64,000 nt of DNA from Hymenobacter puniceus (lineage in GTDB: Bacteria; Bacteroidota; Bacteroidia; Cytophagales; Hymenobacteraceae): NCBI RefSeq assembly GCF_014333525.1, contig NZ_JACSCX010000002.1:1-64000 (forward strand). The letters run 5' to 3'. Positions 52,512 through 61,458 of the stretch are shown here, in pieces (position 1 is the stretch's first letter; every line of letters starts with the position of its first letter). The translations under genes and the position numbers were made by a program. The notes below the pieces were generated by a model that ran no database searches, was not told the DNA's origin, and saw nothing but the letters and a program-made list of their open reading frames with translations.

Positions 52512-52982
52512 CTACTTAGCTGGCAGCAGTTCAATATCAAACCGCAAATCAGTATTGGGCGGAATCAGGTACTGCGTATCGTCGTCGGGGTGGCGCACAC
52601 CTTGGGCACCGTAGGCGAGGCGGGCCGGAGTCCAGGCTCGCACGCGGCTGCCGGGGGGTAGCAAGCCCAGCAGCTCGTCCCAGCCCCGTATAACCTCGCC
52701 GCGGCCTACGCGCAGGCGTAGCGGTTTGGCCGGCACCAGCGTACTGTCGAAAACCCGGCCATCGGGCAGAAAGCCGCGGTAGTACACGGCTACGCGCGTG
52801 GAGGGCACGCCACTGCCGGGATGCAACACCACGTAGCGCACGCCACCGGTGGTAGTAAGGCTGCTGGCTGGCGGAATGGCGAGGCTGGAAAGCGAATCGG
52901 CGGTAGCCGGGCCGGTTTGGGCCCACGCTACCGCCGAAATCAGCCAGCAACTCAGCAGCAGAATGCTTCGAATTGGGCGCAT
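52512..52982 (-). CDS. FKBP-type peptidyl-prolyl isomerase, short form
   Basis: The 156-residue product from the ATG at 52982 has a signal peptide (about 1-21, ending AWAQ) and one FKBP domain (VAVYYRGFLPDGRVFDSTL, GEVIRGWDELLGLLPPGSRVRAWTP, AYGAQGVRH, LRFDIELLPAK). No lipobox. It starts 13 bases after the stop of the next upstream FKBP gene, so the two are surely co-transcribed. Confidence 0.9.
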   Translation of the reverse strand: MRPIRSILLLSCWLISAVAWAQTGPATADSLSSLAIPPASSLTTTGGVRYVVLHPGSGVPSTRVAVYYRGFLPDGRVFDSTLVPAKPLRLRVGRGEVIRGWDELLGLLPPGSRVRAWTPARLAYGAQGVRHPDDDTQYLIPPNTDLRFDIELLPAK

Positions 52983-52995
52983 GTCAAAGGGAAAA

Positions 52996-53577
52996 CTACC
53001 GTACGTCCAGCACTTCCATATCGAAGAGCAAAGGCTCATCGCCAGGTATGGTGCCACGGCCGGCCTGGCCGTAGCCTAGGTAAGATGGTATCAAAAGCAG
53101 TTTCCGGTCGCCCTTACGCATCTTCAGCAAACCTTGGTCCCAACCTTTGATTACCTGGCCGGCACCTACCGTTACGCTGAAGCAGCCGCAGGGTACACGC
53201 TGGTCGGTGGAGTTGTCGAATACGGTCGTCTCGTTGGTTTCGCGCAGGAAACGGCCGATGTATTTGATATCCGCCTGCTTGCCGTTGGTGATAAGAGGAT
53301 TGGTGGCTGGGCCGTCGCTCAGCTTCACCAGGTACAAGCCATCATTCTCGGCGTCATTGAGGCGAACGTACTGGTTCACACCGTCGCCGGCCGTGATGCC
53401 CTTGCGGGTCAGGTACGCCTGAATCAAGGCGTCATCTTTCACCTTGTACTCGTTCTGGCGGTCCTGCTGCTGCTGGGCAAAATCCGTATTGTCGCAGCCC
53501 GACAAGGCGGGAGCGGCTACGGCCAGCAACAGGGCGGCCATGCGCACCAGCACCGAGTTTTTGAATCCGAGTTTCAT
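52996..53577 (-). CDS. FKBP-type isomerase lipoprotein, GldI-like candidate
   Basis: The 193-residue product from the ATG at 53577 has a lipobox L25-S-G-C28, then a charged linker and an FKBP domain (IKYIGRFLRETNETTVFDNST, GQVIKGWDQGLLKMRKGDRKLLLIPS, YGQAGRGTIPGDEPLLFDMEVLDV). An insert with VPCGCFSV is unusual. GldI of gliding Flavobacterium is a lipoprotein of this size and type; I recall its gene lying near an NrnA-type gene as here, but this is from memory. Function in gliding or T9SS is inferred. Confidence 0.85.
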   Translation of the reverse strand: MKLGFKNSVLVRMAALLLAVAAPALSGCDNTDFAQQQQDRQNEYKVKDDALIQAYLTRKGITAGDGVNQYVRLNDAENDGLYLVKLSDGPATNPLITNGKQADIKYIGRFLRETNETTVFDNSTDQRVPCGCFSVTVGAGQVIKGWDQGLLKMRKGDRKLLLIPSYLGYGQAGRGTIPGDEPLLFDMEVLDVR

Positions 53578-53638
53578 ATGCGTACGCAACTAAAAAGGGG
53601 TAAAAAGCCGCGGCCGAAAGAGGCCGCGGCCGGAAACT

Positions 53639-54625
53639 TTACTTCACGTCCACCAGCTCCACGTCGAAGCGCAGAGGCGCGTCGGCAGGAATGTCGGCAC
53701 CGGCGCCGCGCTGGCCGTACGCCAACGACGACGGAATCAGCAGCGTAGCCTTGCTGCCTTTAGCCAGCAGCGGAATGGCTTTGTCCCAGCCCGGAATCAC
53801 CTGGCCCACACCAATTGGGAAGTCGATAGGCTTGTTGCCCATTTTCTCCGACGAGTCGAATACTTTGCCGTCGAGCAGCGAGCCTTTGTAGAGCACCGAA
53901 ACCGTCTGGCCCGCCTTGGGCTTGGCGCCGGTGCCGGGCTTGGTCACCATGTAATACACGCCCGAAGCGTCTTTCTGCATGGTGAGGTTGTTTTTCTTCA
54001 CGTATTCCTGCAGAATCACGTCGTCTTTCTTTAGCTGCTCTTCGGCATGTGCAGCCATTTTCTGCTGCTGCTCCATCATCATCTTCTGCTGGTCAGCCTG
54101 GGCTTCCTCTTTGCTTTGCAGCTTCTGCGCCTTCACAAACATCGTCATGTACACGGGCTCGGTGCTTGGCTTGGCATCCTTGCCGGCAACTGGCTTCATG
54201 AATGCCGGAACCGGCTGGCGGAAGCTCTTAGCGAAGATGGTATCCACATTGAAGCGGAATACACCCGAGTCGCCGGGCTGCAGCAACGACAGCGCCTCTT
54301 CCAGGCCGCCTTTCACTTTCAGCTCCTGCAGCTCAATGCGCATCGGAATGCCCTGCTGCTTGCGCGAGTTGAACAAAACCGAGTCTTTGTACGAACGATA
54401 TTCCACGTCCAGAGCCAGGATTTTGCCGAGGCGGTCCTTGTAGGTAGCGTCGCCATCGGGGCCGATTTCGCGGGCTGAGTATTTCGTGCCGCCGTCGTTT
54501 TTGAAGAGCTTGTACTCGATGCCCGTTTTGGTTTTGGCAAAATCGCCGCCGCCTTTGTTGCAGGAAGCCAGGCCCAGGATGCCGGCCGCCAGGGCCAGGC
54601 TCAGAATGTTGCGATGCAAGTGCAT
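53639..54625 (-). CDS. FKBP-type isomerase lipoprotein (two FKBP-like modules)
   Basis: The 328-residue product from the ATG at 54625 has a lipobox L19-A-S-C22, a degenerate N-terminal FKBP-like region, a long helical stretch rich in Gln, Lys and Met (about 185-210), and a C-terminal FKBP domain (VSVLYKGSLLDGKVFDSS, GQVIPGWDKAIPLLAKGSKATLLIPS, RGAGADIPADAPLRFDVELVDVK). The last ~90 residues are nearly identical to those of the 51462 protein. It lies 37 bases after nrnA. Confidence 0.9.
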   Translation of the reverse strand: MHLHRNILSLALAAGILGLASCNKGGGDFAKTKTGIEYKLFKNDGGTKYSAREIGPDGDATYKDRLGKILALDVEYRSYKDSVLFNSRKQQGIPMRIELQELKVKGGLEEALSLLQPGDSGVFRFNVDTIFAKSFRQPVPAFMKPVAGKDAKPSTEPVYMTMFVKAQKLQSKEEAQADQQKMMMEQQQKMAAHAEEQLKKDDVILQEYVKKNNLTMQKDASGVYYMVTKPGTGAKPKAGQTVSVLYKGSLLDGKVFDSSEKMGNKPIDFPIGVGQVIPGWDKAIPLLAKGSKATLLIPSSLAYGQRGAGADIPADAPLRFDVELVDVK

Positions 54626-54662
54626 GAAGCAGAGAAGGGGTGAAAAGGAAATTTCAGGCAAG

Positions 54663-55706
54663 TTACGCGGAAGGCGGCGCAACTGCCAGCGGGGCCGTCA
54701 CCAGTCGGTTTTGGTAGTGAGGCAATAAGTCGAGGAAACGTTGCACGGTAGGCTCCAGCCGCTCGTAGCTGATGCCGCCGGCGGCGTTGTGGTGGCCGCC
54801 ACCCTGGAAATGGTCGCGCGAGAAGCTGCTCACCGAGAAGTCGCCGACGGAGCGGAAGGAAATCTTGATGGCCTGCCCACGGTCAATGAGCACGGCCGCA
54901 AACACGATGCCCTCGATGCTGAGCGCAAAGTTGACGAGGCCTTCCGTGTCGCCGGTTTTCGAGTCGTATTCCTTGAGCTCGGCCTGCGTAATGGCAATAT
55001 AGGCCGTGTTGTATTCGCGCAGCACGGTCAGTTTATCTTTCAGCACGAAGCCCAGGAAGCGCAGCCGCTGCTCGGAGTGCGAGTCGTAGATGCGGCGGTG
55101 CACGTCACTGAGGTTGATGCCGGCGTTGAGCAGCTCGGCAATAATCAGGTGCACGTTGCGCGAGGTGCTGGGGTGCCGGAACGAGCCCGTATCGGTCATG
55201 ATGCCCGCGTACAGGCACTCACCGATGCCTTTGTCGATCAACGCCTGGTCGCCCAGGTCGCGGATCACCTCAAACACCAGCTCGGCCGTGGCGGCCGCCT
55301 TGGAGTTGGAGTAGTCGAGGTCGGCAAAAGCCTCCGGCTCCTGGTGGTGGTCGATGAGCACCTTGGTGCCCGGAGCGTGCCGAATGTACTCGCCCATCTC
55401 GTTGATGCGGCCCAGGCAGGAAAAATCCAGACAGAACAGCACTTCGGCGGCGTTGATGATGTCGCGCACCTGGGCATCGTTTTCGCGGCGCTCATACACT
55501 ACTACCTCCTCGTTGCCGGGCATCCAGGCCAGGAAGTTGGGGTAGTCGGAAGGCGTCACAACCGTCACGGAATGACCTTTCTTGCGCAGGTAGCCCGCCA
55601 GTCCCAGCGACGAGCCCAAGGCATCAGCGTCGGGCTTGTGGTGGGTGGTGATGAAAACCTGCCGGGGCTGCGACAGCAACTCCTTTAACTCAGATATTGT
55701 GGACAT
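54663..55706 (-). CDS. nrnA: Bifunctional oligoribonuclease / PAP phosphatase NrnA
   Basis: NrnA degrades short RNA oligomers and dephosphorylates 3'-phosphoadenosine-5'-phosphate. The 347-residue DHH-family protein has the first metal motif HHKPDADALGSS, the DHH motif LIDHHQEP and the C-terminal DHHA1 motif FQGGGHHNAAGG. It heads the minus-strand group of FKBP genes and is divergent from ndk. Length is normal. Confidence 0.93.
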   Translation of the reverse strand: MSTISELKELLSQPRQVFITTHHKPDADALGSSLGLAGYLRKKGHSVTVVTPSDYPNFLAWMPGNEEVVVYERRENDAQVRDIINAAEVLFCLDFSCLGRINEMGEYIRHAPGTKVLIDHHQEPEAFADLDYSNSKAAATAELVFEVIRDLGDQALIDKGIGECLYAGIMTDTGSFRHPSTSRNVHLIIAELLNAGINLSDVHRRIYDSHSEQRLRFLGFVLKDKLTVLREYNTAYIAITQAELKEYDSKTGDTEGLVNFALSIEGIVFAAVLIDRGQAIKISFRSVGDFSVSSFSRDHFQGGGHHNAAGGISYERLEPTVQRFLDLLPHYQNRLVTAPLAVAPPSA

Positions 55707-56015
55707 TGCCTACGGGGTAGGTGACTGAATTTCGGTGTTTTAAGCCGCGTACAAAGGCGGCAAAAGTCGGAAATAATCCGGGTTCCAACAACACGCCCCT
55801 GGGTTTAGTGCGCCAAAGCACAGCGGAAATAAGGGCAAATACAGGAATTAGTAAGCTATGCGCCGGGCCGGAGTTGGTGGAATAAGGCGGCGGCGTTCGG
55901 CACAGCCCCTTTTACTCCGTCTACCGCAGCTGGAAACAGCGAAGCGCCGTTGTTAAATTATTTTCCCGCTACCGCACATTTCCAGCGCGGCTGCACTATT
56001 GCGGGCAAATCCCGC
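55707..56015. other. Gene-free spacer between divergent nrnA and ndk
   Basis: No supported reading frame, tRNA or long inverted repeat is visible. The spacer should contain promoters for both directions; only the ndk -7 box is clear. No SD-like element is convincing. Confidence 0.6.
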
Positions 56016-56023
56016 TACTTTTG
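56016..56023 (+). promoter_or_regulatory. Likely -7 box of ndk
   Basis: TACTTTTG fits TAnnTTTG exactly and is 65 bases before the ndk start. A TTG at 55999-56001 is only 14 bases upstream, shorter than the usual spacing. Confidence 0.55.
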
Positions 56024-56088
56024 TGGCCGCAAATACTTCACTGGTTTGCTGCGCGCTAAATTTCTTCATCCCTAACGAGTAAAACCCA

Positions 56089-56508
56089 ATGGCTACGAAC
56101 CGCACGTTCACCATGATTAAGCCCGACGCCACCCAGGAAAACCACATCGGTGGCATCCTGAGCATGATTGAGGAAGGTGGCTTCCGTATTGTAGCACTGA
56201 AAAAAGTGCAGCTGACACCCGAGCGTGCTGGCCAGTTCTATGAAGTGCACAAAGAGCGTCCTTTCTACGGCGACTTGGTGAAATACATGTCTTCGGGCCC
56301 TATTGTGGCTGCCATTCTGGAGAAAGACAACGCTGTAGCTGATTTCCGCACGCTGATTGGCGCTACCAACCCCGCGCAGGCTGCGGAAGGCACTATCCGG
56401 AAGAAGTATGCCAAGAGCATTGAAGCCAATGCCGTACACGGCTCTGATTCCGACGAAAACGCTAAAATCGAAGGTGACTTCTACTTCACTGCCGACGAGC
56501 AGTTCTAA
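56089..56508 (+). CDS. ndk: Nucleoside-diphosphate kinase
   Basis: Ndk transfers the gamma phosphate of ATP to other nucleoside diphosphates. The 139-residue protein has [14 protein letters not shown] at the start and the phosphorylated active histidine H117 in NAVHGSDS. Length is normal for the family. It is a single-gene unit with a -7 box and a strong terminator. Confidence 0.97.
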   Translation: MATNRTFTMIKPDATQENHIGGILSMIEEGGFRIVALKKVQLTPERAGQFYEVHKERPFYGDLVKYMSSGPIVAAILEKDNAVADFRTLIGATNPAQAAEGTIRKKYAKSIEANAVHGSDSDENAKIEGDFYFTADEQF

Positions 56509-56530
56509 CCGTAACAGCTTCCCTTATTCC

Positions 56531-56567
56531 AAAAAAGCCGTTCTGCTTGCTGCAGAACGGCTTTTTT
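56531..56567. terminator. Bidirectional intrinsic terminator after ndk
   Basis: AAAAAAGCCGTTCTGC and its exact complement (56552-56567) enclose a 5-base loop, with T6 at the 3' end. It lies between ndk and the convergent AAA ATPase gene. Confidence 0.95.
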
Positions 56568-56616
56568 GCTTGTGCTGTTTTTTTACTGTACTTGTGCCTT
56601 TTTTATACTCTATGGT

Positions 56617-57732
56617 TTACTGACGGCTGCCAAAGCCGATGGGATTAGCTGTTCTGCCTACTCCAAATTCTGGCTCCTCCCGGTTATATATATCAGCCAG
56701 AGCAGTAGGGGCACCCAATGGCATACTGTGCCCAAGGCTGCTGGCTAACGCTTCAGACTTCGCCTCGCTCAAGGGTTGAAAGTGGTAGGCGGCAATTAGC
56801 CGGCCCTTGCGCAGGAGCGCGCTATCAATCCGGGAGAGGTCAGTGTTGAAAGTACACACAATCTGGATATGAAAGCAGTCGGCTAACAGCCCGTCGGAGA
56901 GGTTGAGCAGGTTGCTGACGGCGCTAGGGCCACCACCAGCGGCGTCGCGCTTAACCAGCAGCGCCTCCGCGTCTTCGATGATGAGAATAGAGTTGGTGTT
57001 GTCGTGAAGCAGATTGATGAATTCCGGGTCGGCAATGCGGGCCGCCAGATTGGGTGGTATGAACAGTTTGGGCTTGTCGGTGAGGCCGCAGAGGTGACGG
57101 ATGTAGCTGGTTTTGCCGGTGCCAGGTGGCCCGTGCAAAATAACAATGCCTTTATCTTGGGGCTGCTGCAGCCGCCGCACAATAGTGTTGTGAGCAGGCA
57201 GTAAGTCGTCGTTGTAATGAGTGCTTAGGTCCAGCGCCGGAATTTTTATGTCGAGCGGAGTAAACTCCAAGTCGTTGTAGGCCAGGCGCAGGGCATGGAT
57301 TCGCTGCCGCTCTTGCTGCCCGGTTTCAACGTAGGCCGTTAGCAGCGCACGTAGGGTGGCTAGCTCAGTGGCATCGGTAGCGGGGGAGTAGAATACCTGA
57401 ACGCCTCGCTCGCTGTAAGACTCCCGGTCGCCGACCAATAAAAGCAGGTGTGGGGCCAGATGTAGCGCCCACACGTTTAGCTCGGGTTCCTGGCCTGGTT
57501 TCTCGATGTATACGGAGTGGGCGACAGTCGCTTGGTCCAGATCGTAGCGGGTAGCCAAGGCTTGCAGCGCTGCGGCGCGGGTATCGGCGCTGGCGAGTTG
57601 GAAGATAAGCTTGCGCGGCAACACCCCGAACGTCTGGTGAAACCAGGCTAAGGGCAAAAAGTAGTTTTCATTATCAAATACGTTGGCATAGCTAGGTGCC
57701 GGGGCCTGAGCAACGGGTACTTCGGAAGTCAT
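56617..57732 (-). CDS. AAA family ATPase with unknown N-terminal domain
   Basis: The 371-residue protein has a Walker A motif GPPGTGKTS (about 200-208), Walker B SILIIEDAEAL (about 250), and a sensor-like CTFNTDLSRID followed by LLRKGRLIAAYHF. This layout resembles BCS1/spastin-type AAA domains. The N-terminal ~170 residues, including AHSVYIEKPGQEPELNVWALHL, do not match a domain I recognise. No protease or partner gene is adjacent. It may remodel protein complexes; the target is unknown. Confidence 0.8.
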   Translation of the reverse strand: MTSEVPVAQAPAPSYANVFDNENYFLPLAWFHQTFGVLPRKLIFQLASADTRAAALQALATRYDLDQATVAHSVYIEKPGQEPELNVWALHLAPHLLLLVGDRESYSERGVQVFYSPATDATELATLRALLTAYVETGQQERQRIHALRLAYNDLEFTPLDIKIPALDLSTHYNDDLLPAHNTIVRRLQQPQDKGIVILHGPPGTGKTSYIRHLCGLTDKPKLFIPPNLAARIADPEFINLLHDNTNSILIIEDAEALLVKRDAAGGGPSAVSNLLNLSDGLLADCFHIQIVCTFNTDLSRIDSALLRKGRLIAAYHFQPLSEAKSEALASSLGHSMPLGAPTALADIYNREEPEFGVGRTANPIGFGSRQ

Positions 57733-57830
57733 AGAGAACTAAAAATAAGAAAAGAACTGCGCCGCCCGTTCCGCTCGAATGGCGGTGCGAACGACGCAGG
57801 AAAGTGTTGTTGCAGACGACAGCGGTAGGC

Positions 57831-59126
57831 CTACGCTTGTTCCACGCTCAGCAGCGGCTCTACGTGCTCAGCGTCAGCAGAGGCTTCCTGGGGCGTATGC
57901 TTATGCTTGAACAGCACCACGAACAGCACGGCAATAACGAGAGCGTAGGCGGCAAAGGCCAGCCATATGCCGTGCCAGTCCTTGGTCTGGTCGACGGGGT
58001 TGGTGAAGTACTTCTCGATGACGATACCGCTGACAGAGCTACCCAGCACTGCGCCGAAGCCGTTGGTCATCATCATGAACAAGCCCTGGGCACTGGCCCG
58101 GATGCTGGAAGCCGTCTGGGTTTCCACGAACAGGGAGCCGGAGATGTTGAAGAAGTCGAAAGCCATGCCGTACACAATGCAGGACAGCACAATCAGCCAG
58201 ATGCCGGGCTGGCTGGGCGTGCCGTAGGCCAGCAGGCCGAAGCGCAGCACCCACGCAATCATGCTGAATAGCATCACCTGCTTGATGCCAAAGCGCCGCA
58301 AAAAGAACGGAATAGCCAGAATAAACAGCGTTTCAGATACCTGCGAGATGGACATAATAATGGCCGGATACTTCACGGCAAACGTGTCCTGATAGGCCGG
58401 CACCTTATCGAAATCGTGCAGAAAGGTGTCGCCGTAGGCGTTGGTGAGCTGCAGCGCGGCACCCAGCAGCAGCGCGAACAGGAAGAAGGTGAGCATCTTG
58501 GTGTCGCGCAGCAAGGCAAACGACTTCAGGCCCAGCACATCCACCAAGGAGCGGCTGGGAGTGTCTTTGGCTGTGGGCGGGCAGGCCGGCAGCGTGAACG
58601 AGTAGATACCCAGCGCAAACGCGGCGGCGGCCGCCACGTAAAACTGGTTGGCCGATTTCTCGAAGCCCAGCAGACTCACCGTCCACATGGCCACAATGAA
58701 GCCGATGGTGCCCCACACCCGGATGGGCGGGTAGTCTTTCACCACATCCAGGCCCTGCCGCTTCAGCACCGAGTACGATACTGCAATGCTGAGGGCCAGC
58801 GTGGGCATGTAGAAAATCATGTTCAGCAGAATCACCCAGAAGAAGGTGCCCGGATCTGCTACCAGGGGCACCGTGCACAGCACCGCCCCACCCAGAATAT
58901 GCAGGATGCCGTAGAGTTTTTCGGCATTTACATACTTATCGGCAATGATGCCCATGATGGAGGGCATGAAGATGGAGGCAATGCCCATCGTGGAGAAGAT
59001 GGCCCCGAATTGCGCCCCCGACCACTGCTTGGTTTGAAACCAGTACGCCCCGATGGTTATCAGCCACGAACCCCAGATAAAGAATTGTAGAAAGCTCAGA
59101 ATAATGAGCCGCAACTTGGTACTCAT
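57831..59126 (-). CDS. MFS nucleoside:H+ symporter-like transporter
   Basis: The 431-residue protein has about twelve membrane segments and begins LRLIILSFLQFFIWGSWLITIGAYWF, typical of the NupG/XapB nucleoside:H+ symporter family. Other family-like segments are FSTMGIASIFMPSIMGIIADKY and VYGMAFDFFNISGSLFVE. Together with ndk and tdk elsewhere in the window it fits nucleoside salvage, but they are not in one operon. The C-terminal tail is charged. Confidence 0.88.
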   Translation of the reverse strand: MSTKLRLIILSFLQFFIWGSWLITIGAYWFQTKQWSGAQFGAIFSTMGIASIFMPSIMGIIADKYVNAEKLYGILHILGGAVLCTVPLVADPGTFFWVILLNMIFYMPTLALSIAVSYSVLKRQGLDVVKDYPPIRVWGTIGFIVAMWTVSLLGFEKSANQFYVAAAAAFALGIYSFTLPACPPTAKDTPSRSLVDVLGLKSFALLRDTKMLTFFLFALLLGAALQLTNAYGDTFLHDFDKVPAYQDTFAVKYPAIIMSISQVSETLFILAIPFFLRRFGIKQVMLFSMIAWVLRFGLLAYGTPSQPGIWLIVLSCIVYGMAFDFFNISGSLFVETQTASSIRASAQGLFMMMTNGFGAVLGSSVSGIVIEKYFTNPVDQTKDWHGIWLAFAAYALVIAVLFVVLFKHKHTPQEASADAEHVEPLLSVEQA

Positions 59127-59268
59127 GCCAATAGGATGGGGAAAAGTGGGGGGAACACAATTTTGAACCTAAAGATAGAAAAATCTATCCGGGGAAATAG
59201 GGCGTCAGCACCGGGTTATGCCGCAGTTCTACCAGCTACAGCGGCTTGCGGTGCCTACCATGGCAGCA

Positions 59269-59303
59269 AAAAGCCCTCCGGCCAAACTGACCGGAGGGCT
59301 TTA
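59269..59303 (-). terminator. Intrinsic terminator of the alkene reductase gene
   Basis: AAAGCCCTCCGG and its exact complement (59291-59302) enclose a 9-base loop; the extra A residues on the plus strand give a T-tract when read on the minus strand. It lies 26 bases past the reductase stop. Confidence 0.9.
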
Positions 59304-59328
59304 AAAAATACACAAGGGCGGTGGCGAA

Positions 59329-60438
59329 CTAGGCTTGTGCCGGGGCTTCGGCCAGGGCCGGATAGTCGGTGTAGCCTTGGTGGAAGCCCTCGGGGCCAGG
59401 GGCGTAGAAGGTGCTTTGGTCACCTTTAGCGAGGGAAGCCTGCTGCTCGAAACGCTCGGCCAGGTCGGGGTTGCTGATGTAGTCGCGGCCGAAGGCTACG
59501 AGGTCGGCGCGGCCGCTTTGCAGTTCGGCTTCGGCACGCTCGGCATCATAGCCGCCGCACAGAATCAGGGTGTTGGTGAACTTGGCTCGGAGGCGGTCGA
59601 TGGTCGCGGCGCACGAGGCGGCCACCTTCGAGTTTTCCTGGTTGATCAGGTGCAGGTACACCAGGTTGCGCTGCTGCAGCTCGGTGGCCAAGTACTCATA
59701 CAGTGCGTCGATGTCGTCGGCGAGGGCCATGTCGTTGAACGTGCTCCAGGGCGAGAGGCGGATGCCGGTACGCTCGGCCCCGATGGCGGCAACCGTGGCG
59801 TCAACTACTTCCAGCACGAAGCGGGCCCGGTTTTCCAGGCTGCCACCGTACTCATCGGTGCGCTGGTTGCTGTGGGGGTTAAGGAACTGCTCGAGCAGGT
59901 AGCCGTTGGCAGCGTGCAGCTCCACGCCATCAAAACCGGCCTCAATAGCCAGCTTGGCCGCCTGCGCGAAATCCTGCACCAGTCCTTTTACTTCCTCGGT
60001 CGTGAGGGCGCGGGGCGTAGGCTGGGGCTGCATCTGCTGCTGGTCGGTCCACATGTCGCCGGCAGCGGCAATGGCCGAAGGGGCTACCATTTCGGTGCCT
60101 TCGGGCATGTTCAGGGGGTGCGATACCCGGCCGGTGTGCATGAACTGCACGAAAATCTTGCCGCCTTTCGCGTGTACGGCATCGGTGGTCAGCTTCCAGC
60201 CGGCTACCTGCTCTTGGTTGAACAGGCCGGGAATACGGGCATAGCCCAGGCCGTTGGCCGAGGGTGAGGTGCCTTCGGTGATGATGAGGCCGACGGTGGC
60301 ACGCTGGGCGTAGTACTCGGCCACTAGCGGGCCGGGCACGTTGCCCAGCGAGCGGGCGCGCGTCATGGGCGCCATGGCGAGGTGGTTCTGGAGCGTAATC
60401 GGGCCCAGCTGGGCAGACGAAAGAAGTTTGGAAGCCAT
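59329..60438 (-). CDS. Old-yellow-enzyme family alkene reductase (NemA-like)
   Basis: The 369-residue FMN enzyme reduces activated C=C bonds or nitro groups with NAD(P)H. It has the start SAQLGPITLQNHLAMAPMTRARS, the substrate-binding FDGVELHAANGYLLEQFLNP with the His/Asn pair, and DEYGGSLENRARF. The C-terminal phosphate-binding part reads LILCGGYDAERAE and DLVAFGRDYISNPDL. I chose the ATG at 60438; an upstream start would add an atypical 48 residues across a terminator. It lies downstream of sodA; the two are separated by a hairpin. Confidence 0.9.
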   Translation of the reverse strand: MASKLLSSAQLGPITLQNHLAMAPMTRARSLGNVPGPLVAEYYAQRATVGLIITEGTSPSANGLGYARIPGLFNQEQVAGWKLTTDAVHAKGGKIFVQFMHTGRVSHPLNMPEGTEMVAPSAIAAAGDMWTDQQQMQPQPTPRALTTEEVKGLVQDFAQAAKLAIEAGFDGVELHAANGYLLEQFLNPHSNQRTDEYGGSLENRARFVLEVVDATVAAIGAERTGIRLSPWSTFNDMALADDIDALYEYLATELQQRNLVYLHLINQENSKVAASCAATIDRLRAKFTNTLILCGGYDAERAEAELQSGRADLVAFGRDYISNPDLAERFEQQASLAKGDQSTFYAPGPEGFHQGYTDYPALAEAPAQA

Positions 60439-60543
60439 AAGGCGAAAAATCAATGTAGGTACATGAACTGCTCCTAAAGCGTAATGCTGCCTAAAAGGTT
60501 TTGCTTGAAGCAAAAGAAGTATAGGCTCCGGCCAGTTTTTACG

Positions 60544-60580
60544 TAAAAAAGCCCCCACCCAGGCGGGTAGAGGCTTTTTC
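60544..60580 (-). terminator. Imperfect intrinsic terminator after sodA
   Basis: AAAAAGCC...ACCC pairs with GGGT...GGCTTTTT with an internal 3-base bulge on each side. It lies 26 bases past the sodA stop on the minus strand and gives a T-tract in that direction. Confidence 0.75.
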
Positions 60581-60605
60581 AATGACTGTAAAAGCCGGAG
60601 ATAAA

Positions 60606-61214
60606 CTAAGCTGCCTCAGCGAAGCGCTTATTTACTTCGTCCCAGTTGATGGCGTTGTAGAAAGCGGCCACGTAGTCGGGGCGGCGGTTTTGGTACTTCA
60701 GGTAATAGGCGTGCTCCCACACGTCGAGGCCCAGGATGGGCGTGCCCTGGCAGCCGGCGTCGGGCATCAGCGGGTTGTCCTGGTTGGGCGTCGAGCAGAT
60801 TTTCACGGAGCCGTCGGACTGCTTGCACAGCCAGGCCCAGCCCGAACCGAAGCGCGTGGTGGCGGCCTTCGTGAATTCTTCCTTGAACTTCTCGTAGCTG
60901 CCGAAGGCCTTGTTGATGGCTTCGCCTACGGCGCCGGTTGGCTCACCACCCGCGTTCGGGCCGAGGATCTGCCAGAAAAAGGAGTGGTTCCAGTGGCCAC
61001 CGCCGTTGTTGCGCACCGCAGCTGGCGCCGAGGCAATGTTCTGCATCAAATCTTCGAGGCTCTTGCCTTCCAGCTCCGTGCCCGCTACCGCGTTGTTTAG
61101 GTTGGTAACATAAGCCTGATGGTGCTTGCTATGGTGGATTTCCATGGTCTGCGCATCAATGTGCGGCTCCAGGGCGGCGTAGTCGTAGGGCAGTTTGGGC
61201 AGTTCGAAAGCCAT
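60606..61214 (-). CDS. sodA: Superoxide dismutase (Fe/Mn family)
   Basis: The 202-residue enzyme converts superoxide to oxygen and hydrogen peroxide. Metal ligands are visible: H27 ([12 protein letters not shown] region), the His of [13 protein letters not shown], and the Asp and His of [20 protein letters not shown]. Fe versus Mn cannot be decided from sequence alone. The ATG at 61214 gives the normal N-terminus; an upstream start adds 40 non-family residues. A GTCAT-type hairpin ends 48 bases upstream. Confidence 0.94.
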   Translation of the reverse strand: MAFELPKLPYDYAALEPHIDAQTMEIHHSKHHQAYVTNLNNAVAGTELEGKSLEDLMQNIASAPAAVRNNGGGHWNHSFFWQILGPNAGGEPTGAVGEAINKAFGSYEKFKEEFTKAATTRFGSGWAWLCKQSDGSVKICSTPNQDNPLMPDAGCQGTPILGLDVWEHAYYLKYQNRRPDYVAAFYNAINWDEVNKRFAEAA

Positions 61215-61262
61215 AATGCTAGGGTTTTGGGGTGAAAAGGAGAGGAAAAAGCGCTTTGTGGA

Positions 61263-61394
61263 AAAGAACGTCATGCTGAACGAAGGCGGAGCCGTAGTCG
61301 AAGCATCTCTACCGCTTTGTTGCACTAGCATCAATTAGTCAGAGGTAGAGATGCTTCGACTACGGCTCCGCCTTCGTTCAGCATGACGTTCTTT
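61263..61394. repeat. GTCAT-type inverted repeat, copy G
   Basis: AAAGAACGTCATGCTGAACG and about 31 further bases pair perfectly with the complement ending at 61394, the longest stem in the window (about 50 bp). The loop shares GTTGCACT and TAGTCAG with copy C. It lies upstream of sodA. Confidence 0.92.
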
Positions 61395-61458
61395 GGTACG
61401 CGTACGACACTAAAACCGCCGCAGCCCGCGTAGGGTTACGGCGGCAGCCAAAAGTAGC

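Noticed and set aside
54741..55688. 315-codon open frame antisense to nrnA
   Set aside because: nrnA has all DHH/DHHA1 motifs; the opposite frame has none and no promoter or start context.
59335..60267. 310-codon open frame antisense to the alkene reductase
   Set aside because: Shadow frame; the reductase is supported by conserved motifs on the minus strand.
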